Shown here in pieces: positions 39,301 to 49,743 of a stretch of 56,419 nt of DNA; the stretch's first letter is position 1, and every line of letters begins with the position of its first letter. Under the pieces are notes generated by a model that saw only the letters and a program-made list of their open reading frames with translations, made no database searches and was not told the DNA's origin. The DNA is taken from NCBI GenBank assembly GCA_002633005.1, contig NMRA01000535.1:206566-262984 (forward strand), written 5' to 3'. The DNA is from Phoronis australis (taxonomy: Eukaryota; Phoronida; Phoronidae). Position numbers and translations under genes: made by a program.

Positions 39301-41435
39301 TATTTGGTGTTCATGAGTTGATTTGAAATCGCCAGACATTTGCTGAAATCAAGGCAGGTAACTTTACCTACAAGTTGCATGTAAATATTCTTAAGATACT
39401 CTATGCATTACTATGGTGTGAATTCAGCTTGTCACCACAGGATTTTACAGCGACCACAAAGGCTCCAGGCTCCAATCCGCTCTGGGGACCAAGTTCTCAA
39501 AATCACTTTTTTTGCAGATAATGTCAGTTCAAAGCAGTTGTATTTTTTAGCCAATTTAATGGTTATCAATAATTATTGATGTGATCAGGTTAAAAGTGAG
39601 CAATTTTCACTGTAGCATACCATAGTTATAATTCTCAACAAGGATTAGTTTAGCCAGTATACTGTAGCATACCGTAGTTATAATTTTCAAAAAAGACTAG
39701 TTTAGCCAGTAGTTGTAACAGTTATAATCTGGTGGACATTGGAAACTCAAGTCATCAACTAGGGCTACGACAGTTCTTACTCTCAGTGTAACATCATTTC
39801 TAAAATCTATTGGTCCTTTACTCCAACCTCTTTTTCATTTGCATGACGTTTCAGTCAGTCATTTCTCTGGTCATATCAGGGGTTGCTGTGTTCTTAGTAG
39901 AACAAACACTGCCATCTGTTAGGTAATTCTTCACTTGTTTTGTACAAAAGTAATTCCCAACATTGTCATTTTTTTATTTCTCAAAAGTTGATAAGGGAAA
40001 TTTCATCAAAAGTTGTTTTGCATATCTTCATGTACAAAGCTTGCCAGCAGTTGACTAAAAATTTCTTAATCCTCATTCTTGTGGAGAAATTTGAATGAAA
40101 ATAGACTTTCACTTGGAAGCCATTTTGTGAGCTAAATTTATAGCAAAGAATTACCATTCATTCATCATGACTCATGATGTGTAGTTTGAAAGTCTGAGTG
40201 TGAGCAGTAGTGATTACATAGCAGTTATGACTGTGAAAAACTGTTATCTGTTGCCCTGTTTAGCTGGTGAGCATAAGTAATCTAATAATCATCTGTCGTG
40301 TTTATCAACTAGTATGAGTCTGGTTCACATTGGATGTGATTTATGCTGCTATGTCATTTGTAACACCTACATGCATGTACCGTAAGTTGTGTAGGTAGGC
40401 CTTAATTCTACGGCAATATTCCTTGATGTGCAGGTATTGTTTAGTTTGACTTTTGCAGCTGTGTCAAACTTAAATGATGAGGACAAACCTTAGTTCACCT
40501 CTTACATGGTTTGCTATCACTAAACAAAAATTGGGTAAAATTGTGTTTTTTATCATTCTGCCAGTGTTTGAAGAGTGATTAGCTACAAAATTACTAACAG
40601 TCAAATTTTAATAATCTTGTCCAGTTTCAACATCTTTTGGTACTTATCTACTTGTTCAGTTTTATGTGATAGAGCTCATTTGATCAGATCTTTAAAGTTA
40701 TTTTTTTATTGAAGTTCAAGCTTTGAAAAGGAGGTTGTCAAATTAGATTTGATATCCCAATATAGAAATTGGACATTGGCTTCTATAACATATGGATTTA
40801 AATGTGACATTAATAAATTTATAGCTCTTGTTTATAGCAATGACATTTACTGGGATTTTAGAGACATGGTCAAGTTGGTTACAAAGCACTTCGGCAATAA
40901 TATACATTGCTTAAAGTTATATCCTATTTATTGCGTTAAATCCTTCGAGAAACACTTGTGAGCTTTACTTTATATTTGAATCCTTAGTTGATTTGTTTTC
41001 ATTTATCCTATATACATGAGCTTGTGTTGTCATGCAAGCCTGTTACTTGTACAAGGGTGAATATGTTTCCCCTCACAGTTAGCTTGATGAATGAAAAGCA
41101 ATTAATAGGTGAAAAGTAATTAAATTGCTGCCATGTGGTATCAGTGATGTTATACAACACCAGGAGTGCAGTTGAATTTGCTTCTTTTTATAGAATACTG
41201 TTGCTGTTTGGAGTGATTGACTTGTTGATTTTGTTTGCAAATATATAGGGCTCAGTTGTTAACCAAGAGACCGCTTGTTTATATTTAGTAGGATATTACT
41301 TTAAACAGAGTGACTAATTGGAATTGGTCATCCCTTGACACCTCAGGTCGACTTTAGTAATGATTCCCAAGTCCACAAGTCTGGCTTTGGAAATTGCCCC
41401 TACAGGAAGTGTTTTTATTTCAAATTTTAATTTGA
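39301..41435. other. Downstream flank of BOK without a recognised gene
   Basis: AT-rich sequence. A 54-bp direct duplication lies at 39605-39712 (ACTGTAGCATACC through TTTAGCCAGTA). A 70-codon frame at 40749-40961 matches no family I know and has no splice or neighbour support. Confidence 0.5.
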
Positions 41436-41481
41436 CTTCCTATTGAAGATGGCTGAAATATCGGCCATCTTTAATAGGAAG
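41436..41481. repeat. 21-bp hairpin
   Basis: 41436-41456 pairs with 41461-41481 through 21 positions, two of them G-U if transcribed, around a 4-base loop. The arms contain CTTCCTATT and AAGATGGC. Confidence 0.8.
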
Positions 41482-42611
41482 ACAATGATTGCGGCCTCTA
41501 CGAGCATTTGAACCCGACCATGACGAAAAAGGGGTTCCACTACTTCCCGCAAACTAGATGTTGTGTGTGAATTTCGAGGAAATCGGACGAAAAATGCGAC
41601 CTGTAGAGTAAAAACAAACGTTTATCTGAAGTTGGAGAAAATATCGAGTTCAAATAGACTAGTGTTCGGAGATTGGTCTTCTGGCGTTGAACTGAAAGAT
41701 ATGAGTAAAATCGAATGTCGAATGTGGAACTGAAGCCCCGTATGAATGATACTGTACGTGTGTTTGTTACTGTCTACGTGACCCCATCATAAGTCAGAAG
41801 TTTCGTCGGCAAATCGTAGTCGCCGGGTGTATTTACTTCATAATTATGTCATTTGAATCTTTGTAGATAGACGGGAAGCGCTTTAACTGATTATTTGTTT
41901 AGACTGATATTTTCTAAATTGACCTCTGGTCGGGCTGGAGGTTCCCGCTTTTGTCCTCGGCGAACAATACTTTGTGAGTTTCGCTACCCGCACGTGAATG
42001 CAGGGTTCCTGGTCGTTGCTCGTTGACTTTGCTTCCCTTATATAAAATTTGTTAAACGCACGACGCGTGTTTAAAAAATTCTGTATAACCGAAAACTTGC
42101 TCCCGAAGTACAGCCAGTTCCTGTATATAACCGTGTACTCAGCCTATTAACTGCAGCAAACTGGTCTCAAAATTTCCTTTGCCGAGAGCATTCAATCTCT
42201 TCTGGCGGCTGTATCAGGTGGAGAATGTAGCCCATTTTGGTGTAGCCAAAACGTACGGAACTTTTAGCTTTTTGACACTCTTCGGACTAAGGAAATGTAG
42301 TCTTTTTCGAGCCCGAGGATCCCCCCCCCAAAAAAAAGGGGTACACTGTATACTGGGCGTGCCGCTCAGATGGTTAACTTTTTCACGTGCAGTTTCACCA
42401 CAAAGAGGTACTTTCTCCGACACCGAAAATTGCCCTACGAAAGGGTAGCTTTTTCGATTTAATTTTTCAAAAGGCTGGGGAGTTCCAAGTACGTTATTTC
42501 GCCCTACTGCTAATTTCAACACGTACGTGTTTTTAATATTCATATACATGCATACATACCTACATTCATACATAAATATATACATACATACCTACATAAA
42601 TGCATACTTTC

Positions 42612-42654
<43 letters not shown>

Positions 42655-44853
42655 GGGGAAATACATCAGCAAATCTTACGCCAACAGGATTTGCACGCAA
42701 GTGGACGAGAAGCGTGCACTGCTTACCCCCAAAGTACCTGGCATCGAAGTCCTCGGCACATCAAAGGCTTAATGGCGCTGTCACGGATTAAAGTGAGTGA
42801 ACGTGCTGGATGAGATAATTGCGATCTGTACCAAATCGCCTGTTTAGCGTAGGAGTTTCAAAGTAAAAAAAGAACAACAAGTGAGGCAAACGACCAACAT
42901 GACTGTTTTTAAAATCGAAAAGTAAATAGTAGCCCAAATCGATTCATAGGTTTTCTTGAACATCGCGGCTAAGCCAACACGAGCANAGAAAGTGACAATT
43001 GTCCAAGAATCCCTATTACGAAAGGGTTTAGGTTTAGCGAATTGCGAATTACTACAAAAGTGTGGCTTCTGGAACAACTGAAACCCTGCAAAAAGGTGGC
43101 TTTTTCAAAGAAATTCCCTTCAAATGGCTCCCTTTACGTCTATAAATATGATATTTGACTGAAATACTTTGGAGGGCCTACATAACCAGAAGTTGTCCCA
43201 CTTTTCAAAGCTACACCTGTACCAATATACACCTGTACCTATTTTCTTTTCCTTTGGTCTGTGAAACTCAGTGATCCTCAGGGTGTGTGTTTTCAGAGAG
43301 TGGAATTTGTATGTATGGCCGGGGGGGCGCTTTATGGGCATTTAGAATTAAAACAAAGGAATGACGGAGGGGTGAAATTAGTGTTAGTTATCAGATGAAT
43401 AGGATACACAGCATTAACAGTAAATATTCATTTTAAAATTGCGAAATTAACGAGAGTAGATGTACAAAACGTTAAAACGGTATTTGGAAAAATAAAGGTG
43501 ACCTACTCGCGTATTTTAGTAGATACTACTGATAATGTGTCACAGGCCCAATGCAGTCTCGGGTGTCCTAGCTGGTACAACAATTGACCGGATTTTAACA
43601 TCGTTTTGATTAGTTTACTCTCGGACATAGTTCGAGGTTAATTCAGCCAGGACGTGGTGTCAGCCTCCCGTCTGGATTTCCTGGTTGCGTCGTAAACGAA
43701 GATGGTTGGCCTTGTGATTTATGATGTGTTGATGCTCGTCTCATTCGTTCACATTATTTGCTCCCGCCAGCCGGGTTAGGCGGTACTCATATTGTTCGAG
43801 GTATTCGAGGCGCGATATGCTCAGTTTAGTGGTTGACTTTTTGGCCCACTTTTCCAACGAAAAGAAATTACTGTCGCCGAAGGGTGCCTTGGTTTCACTC
43901 CTTACCGTGAAAGGCTTCACTTATAGGCAGTGCGAATCTCTCTAAAAAGTCCCCTTTCCAATTACAAAAATCCAGTGCAGAGGTTTTGCAATATTTCATC
44001 TTTATTTCATAGCACTGTACAAGATGTGCTGGCTTTCAGTTGGCAAGATGACATTTGTAAAGCAAAATGTGATATCAATGCCTGTCCTTTATTCCCCACA
44101 CGTTAATATTGTTAGGGTCAGTTGTCAGTAGAATTTAATCCGATATAGTTATGTAAGGGTAGTCTCATTCCCACCAATGGGCCACCTATTTTCCGAGGAA
44201 TACACTCGAAATGGATGGCTATGATAACTTTTTCAACTGCACGCAAACTCCCCCACCACCACACCTCCAGTACCTCCGTCGTGCCGCGAACATTTTCATC
44301 AGGGGACTACTCGTAGTTCAGTCGGTGTTTTCGTGAGCACTACGTACATGTAAACATCAAACAAGTACGCATTTATGGCTTTACTAACCTTGACCCGTTT
44401 GGCTGCAGTACTGAATATATAGTCGCGTACATTACATGCAATACTGAATATATAGTCGTCAATATTATAGCCTTCTCCATTAACGTTCATGATTGCATGT
44501 ACATATGATTCATAAGTAAATACCAAAATTCAACCGCTCCCGTTATTAACAAGGAAAACTAGTTTTGTAACTTGTCTAACCTGTTTGGGTTGATTGATGT
44601 TGCAATAGGCTCTAACACTCTTGCAGCCAACCGGGCAATACTTGTTTTTTACGAATTAAACAGTGTGTTTATGCATTGGAATTGTTGCGGCAGTTGTCAC
44701 GTCTGTTTATCAATATAGCCTATTTCTCGCGCAGGCTAGTTTATCGTTTGTTGCACTTAAAATTCGTCTATTATTGCCCGAATCTGGGTGAGTGGGCAAC
44801 TATTACTATACGCAACATGACACCAGGAAGGCAGCAAGAGCTATCTCTATATA
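41482..44853. other. Intergenic region without a recognised gene
   Basis: Contains CATA/CCTA-type simple repeats at 42540-42600, a TA run at 42619-42650, a single N at 42986, several scattered GGTGGCTTTTTC / GGTAGCTTTTTC words (42431, 43091) that look like a decayed repeat, and a duplicated AATACTGAATATATAGTCG near 44410-44460. The open frames here match no protein family known to me. Confidence 0.45.
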
Positions 44854-44965
44854 TAGTCCAGTCATTCTACGTACGGATAACCCGGAAAAAATTGCAACAG
44901 AAGGTTTTATCGCATAAATCTTATCCTTTCACACCCCTTTGTGGGAAAAGTGGAATCAGAGTTGG

Positions 44966-45390
44966 TTTTTCAAGATGGCGGACAAAATGGCCGCCTGATA
45001 TTCTGATGCTCACTATAACTCAAGAGTGGAATGTGATAGAGTAAAAATTCAAAAAGGTTTATTTATGTTTTGTGGGTCAACAAATCCATTGGAAATGTTT
45101 TTGCATGGCTGTGGTGACACCGTCCGCCATTTTCCAAGATGGCCTCAAAGTGCGTCTTGCTTCAAACATTGTATCATAGGTTTTCTGGGTCGACTAATCC
45201 ATATAGACTCATTGCGTTTGGCTCTAATGATTACTTCCACCATTTTCTAAGATGGCCACCAAATAGTTGTTTGGTGTAAGAACTTCAGATTCCAGAGACA
45301 CGCCATGTCCTGAGTTTTCTAGGTCAGCACGTCCATTAAAAAAATTTGTCTGGCTCCGATGATTACGACTACCATTTTCAAGATGGTTTA
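44966..45390. repeat. Diverged 118-135-bp tandem units inside the left end of the transposon
   Basis: Units marked by TGGGTCRAC...AATCC and by CCATTTTC(C/T)AAGATGG. AAGATGG occurs at about 44972, 45136, 45249 and 45380. The right end holds the inverse (CCATCTT at 49158 and 49475). Confidence 0.65.
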
Positions 45391-45592
45391 ACGAATAACT
45401 TATTAGGGTCAAAAACATCACGTTTGCCTGTACTGATGGATCATTCTCCTCCTTAAAAAATGTGCTGTACTGAAAATAACTCTGCAGTTAATTCAGTGAT
45501 TTACTATCCACACTGTCTGTGTCACTTCCAGTTAGTTGTAAATGCTAGTGAATCTATACAAAATCAACCAGTATTTACACAACCAATCTCTG

Positions 45593-48537
45593 TCAAATGA
45601 GAAAACTGAGAATGAATTGCTGCAGCGTACCACGACATTCTCCACATGCAACAGAGTACGGCAATCCTAACTTCTTGCAAGTACATCTCTTGGAACTGCA
45701 GTTGGTCTTACACAAGCATTTCATTGCTTTCACCAGGTTCTCTGGTGCTGCTGACAGGTCCGTCGTCGTGGGAATGAATTTTCCACCTGCAAGCATCCAT
45801 CCCCAATACAGCGAGTCTAGGCCACTGCCACGGAACTAACTTGACCACTCTTGCTCTTGATAATATGTCCCGGCAGCATGGAGTTTAGCTACTGAAGAAA
45901 GTTGGTGATAATGACTGTATTTGCACTGTGGTTAGTCTGACACCTCATCCACAAATCGCCTGTATCGCAAGTCATCCAAATTTCCAGAGCCAGTACCGCC
46001 ATGAAGCACAGATATAACTCTTACCAGCTTCAAATATGTCTTGCTTTAGCTGCATGTGACTAGTGAATACTCTTACTAGAGTATTTGCAGAATTCTCGAT
46101 CACACAGTTTCTTGAGTGGGAGAGCCTTTGCTAATACTGAACAGCTGTAATGTTGTGTTGCAACCACCTATTGCATGCGCAAATGGCAAAACTGCGCAAG
46201 TTTCGGCACCAAGAGACAACTGTAGTTCCTTGATGTCCCAGACTCTCCTCTTGCTTTGGTGACTTTTGTCAAATTTCATGAACTTTGGAATTTGTTGTGA
46301 AGTAACATGGTAACGCAAAAGAACCAACAAGTCTGTATTGCCTGCAATAAGGATAGTTGGACCTTGTGCTGCGTTCTTTACTGCTGTTCAGTCTACAATT
46401 AAAACATCTGCGTCACCTTTATCTTTTACCACTGTGCAATCAGCATTTGCTAGCAAACTTGACAAGAAGTGAATGGATCGTTGTTTGTTTGTGCTCTTTG
46501 CCAAAAAATGTTCCTTTTTTACTTGATCACCATGTCACCATTGAAATGAACTTCAGTTCCAACCACCCCACCCAGTCTTGGAACATGAGAGACATCTTTA
46601 GTTGATAGTCCATCTTAGTAACCATCAAAAACAACAGTAGGCTGGGTGCACTTGCTGATGTAATCCACATCACCTCTACCAAATGACTGAAACGTTGCAC
46701 CTCTAGGCCATGGAATACGGTGAAGGAGAAAACCGCCGTCGATTACACGCATCATCGTGTTTTCTGGAAATTGAAACCCTCAGGTAGTCCCCCACTGAAC
46801 CAGAGTGCATCAGCTCATATTGATGTATTAGCGACTCTGGGAGGACCAGATGTATCAAAAAGAGTAGAGGAACCAACACAAAGCTCAAACTTCAAAAGGC
46901 TTGATGAACTTTCACTGTTGTCTTTTGCAGCTGTCAGGATTCGCTGAAATAGCAGTCGTGAATGCACTTGTGTAAAATTATTATTAGCAGCATGAATTGA
47001 TTGACTTGTCATTGCCGCAACCTTGTCTTTATTTCTGAATGTGAAGTATTTCACACTTGACCCCTCCATAGACAAGTGAACCACCTTTCCCACTTCTCTG
47101 GAATTTTCTGCACTGACGCATGTGCCTGCAGTCACACCAGTGGCGATGTTATGTAATGTTTCTCTTTAAAATGGGTTACTGTTGTGGAGGAATTCAACAA
47201 GGCTGCGGATGTCTTTGCCGTCACGCGACTGTCTTGCCTGGGTACATTCTTTATGCTGCTGACTTGTTTCACAACTCAAGTTTGTCGCAGTCTACATGGT
47301 ACCATAGACTATGATGGTTCCATTTATACTTGAGCGTGCCGGCGAGGAAAGCAGCCACAGTGCTCTCTTTGTATCTCCCATTTCGCAACCTCTAGTTAAA
47401 CCTCCTGTTGTTTTAATACTTTTCATGAGCGTTTGTTCAATTACAAGATCGTATTTCATTATGACAAGCCTGCCCAGAATCTGTCACTTTTTCTTATGGT
47501 GTGTTGGCCGTAGACGTCTGGACTGGTGTCATTGAGTTGTTAGTCTGCTGCAAGTATATGTATGAAGATTTTGCATAAGAGTTGTGACCAGCAGCTGCAA
47601 AGTAAGGCAGCATTTCACAAACTGCTTTTAAGTGAAGCTCCCAATCTGACGTTATTTCTGCTTTTAAAAAAGTCGAAGGATGACAATCATCTTCATATAC
47701 TGTAGCCAAACACTAATGATTCGACTTTGCAAGGACAAGCCTGATTTATGTGCTTCGATTTTTTATGGATACCCACAAGACATTCCGACGAACATACCTC
47801 GTCGCACACAGACGTCATACCAGCAATAAGATCATCATACCGCTTCAGACCAGCTTTCAAATCATCACGAAGAATATCACTGGCCATTGATTCTTCTGAC
47901 GAACTATTCTCTGTCACTGCGAATTCTGAAGACCTATACTCTGATTCAGTCGTGTTTGAATATACCAATGGCAGTAGGTAGGAAGCCAGAAGTGAACTCT
48001 CGTGAGGGCATTCCACTGAAATCCAAGGTTCAGAATCGGAAGACACTGACTGGGCATGGCATACCCCAGAGTATGTCATCCAGTTATGTGATCAGTTGGG
48101 ATGTCTGGGATGTCTGAAGAATCTGTCTCCATATTCTGACGAACCAAAAGTTGTGTACAACCATTGAACTGTCTTTGTGACATTCCGGACTCCTGGAATT
48201 TCTGAAGAACCTGAATTCGATCTTTCTTCATTGGTTTTGGATTGGCGTTACTTGATCTGTCAATATTTGGAAGAGGGATGTTGAATGTTCTGGCTTTTAT
48301 GATAGCATTCAGTGCTGAGTCTGCCAACATATGCCCCCTCACTGCTGTATCCACACTTTTTCCATTTAACATAAGGATCACACTGTTTAATGCATGCACC
48401 GTCTCAAGAACTTCTGGAAGCCCTGTGCCTGACATTACGTATCCAATACATCCCAGAAAGCTCATCTCAGTATGAAATTTTCCAAGTCTGGCTAAGAACA
48501 AGTGACTGCAGATCACTGTCGTTTTGTTTGCTGGCAC
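45593..48537 (-). pseudogene. Broken transposon protein with PIN/XPG-like and CXC blocks
   Basis: Read leftwards, conserved blocks appear in order but in changing frames. 48537-48076 includes FLGCIGYVMSGTGLPEVLET and a VRGHMLADSALN segment. 47709-47494 includes WELHLKAVCEMLPYFAAAGH. 47493-47320 includes SDRFWAGLS and, in another frame, a GGLTRG segment. 47135-46815 includes LLFQRILTAAK. 46765-46620 includes VIDGGFLLHR and TVVFDGY, the PIN/FEN-like start, followed by a stop. 46355-46100 includes TDLLVLL, VWDIKELQLSLGAETC and GGCNTT. 45796-45593 is the cysteine block CLCKTNCSSKRCTCKKLGLP. At least five frameshifts or stops separate the blocks, so no full protein can be made. The segment at 48079-47693 is acidic and less familiar. 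No intron explains the breaks. Function in the intact family is inferred to be transposition. Confidence 0.75.
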
Positions 48538-49652
48538 TAATTTCCTCTAAAATAAGTTACTTATGTTCATAAAAAGCATGCATATTGAACAAAGTGTGGG
48601 TCCTAACTATTAAAATTTAATTAACAGCTTTTTGTTTCACAATTCTATTTGCTTTTCATCAAATTCAGGTGAAATCAGCAGCCAAATTCTCAATACATTC
48701 CAGCAGCAGACGAACTCGATGCTTGGGAACAACTAATTATATCTCCAATAGCAGAGACAAAAGCCACTTCCTGCCCAATTTTATTCAGGGTTTGTGTAAT
48801 GAATAAGCCAATAACTCCACCAGAATAACATATTTTTCTAACAAATATTATTTTTGATACCTCAAATGAATATATTTTACAGAAAAATAATTGAGTTTGT
48901 GAAATTTATTACGAAAATTTAACTAAAGTCTTTTGTGAAAAACACACCAACTTTTATGTTAAATAATCTAAAATGTGATTAAAATTCCACATTTAGTATC
49001 TAAATCTTAAAAACAAATTATAGAAACAATCAACTCATTAACCTGACTGTAGATTGTAAAATGTTTTTGTGTAAATGCGTATCAGGTTACAAACAAAGTT
49101 TGCAGAAGGTAAATGCGGTAAATTTGGGTTTGTGAATATTGGCAGCCATTTTGGCGGCCATCTTGATTTTTTCTCGCAAACCAGTGACTAATTGTAAGGT
49201 CCAGATATTTTCAATTGTCTAACTTACAAAAGAATAAAAATTTTGCCATTATCAGGGCAAAATATAAAAAGGGCTTGTAACATGTACCAAATTGCCGTTT
49301 CGGCCGCCATTTTGTCGGCCACATTGGTTTTATTTTACGGAAAATTGGCATCTTTTGATTGGAATGCCTGTTATGAAAAGTATATAATCAATGACAAACT
49401 TTATTGTTTTATTTTTAGCTGTTACATAAGAGTAATATGCCAGAAAACACCTGTTTTGTCGGCCATTTTTTTCGCCATCTTGAAAAACCGACTTCCGCCA
49501 CTCCGATTTCGGTAGATTTATTTCTGACACCATGGGATTTTTGAAGGTGCCATTTGTGCAAAACAAGGTTATGTTGCAATTTTTTCTAGGTTGGGCCCTC
49601 TGGAGCCCTGGAGTGACTGGACTAATACTTTAACATATAAATGCTAATACGT

Positions 49653-49657
49653 AAAAA
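49653..49657 (-). terminator. Pol III terminator of tRNA-Leu
   Basis: Run of five T on the minus strand, 4 bp after the tRNA 3' end. Confidence 0.8.
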
Positions 49658-49661
49658 TACT

Positions 49662-49743
49662 TGGCAGCGGTGGGATTCGAACCCACGCCTCCGAAGAGAC
49701 TGGTGCCTTATACCAGCGCCTTAGACCGCTCGGCCACGCTACC
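49662..49743 (-). tRNA. tRNA-Leu (anticodon AAG)
   Basis: Complete 82-nt tRNA with discriminator A. The acceptor stem GGTAGCG pairs with CGCTGCC; the D arm is TGGCCGAGCGGTCTAAGG; the anticodon stem CTGGT/ACCAG encloses loop ATAAGGC with AAG; a long variable arm TCTCTTCGGAGGC is typical of class II tRNA-Leu; the T arm is GTGGGTTCGAATCCCAC. A and B boxes are intact. A five-T Pol III terminator follows (49653-49657). There is no intron. It looks functional and decodes CUU (and, with inosine, CUC/CUA). Confidence 0.97.

Larger units (their letters stand above)
44854..49624 (-). mobile_element. Decayed Academ-like (AcademX type) DNA transposon, about 4.8 kb
   Basis: Terminal inverted repeats: left TAGTCCAGTCATTC (44854 on) and right, inverted, TAGTCCAGTCACTCC (from 49624). 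They continue with GAAAAAATTGCAACA on both sides and, about 100 bp in, GGTTTTTCAAGATGGCG on both sides (44964-44980 and the inverse at about 49472-49489). The flanking trinucleotide ATA on each side fits a 3-bp target duplication; alternatively the element starts at GTCC with TA flanks. It encloses one broken minus-strand gene of a multicopy invertebrate family with a PIN/XPG-like nuclease start and a cysteine-rich end. XPG-like nucleases and 3-4-bp duplications are what I recall of Academ elements, AcademX lacking the helicase. The superfamily call is from memory and is less certain than the element itself. Confidence 0.7.

Noticed and set aside
42214-42585. 123-codon minus-strand frame
   Set aside because: Overlaps a plus-strand frame and CATA simple repeat, with no recognisable family.
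44676-45044. 122-codon plus-strand frame as a gene
   Set aside because: It crosses the left terminal repeat of the Academ-like element and has no recognisable domain.
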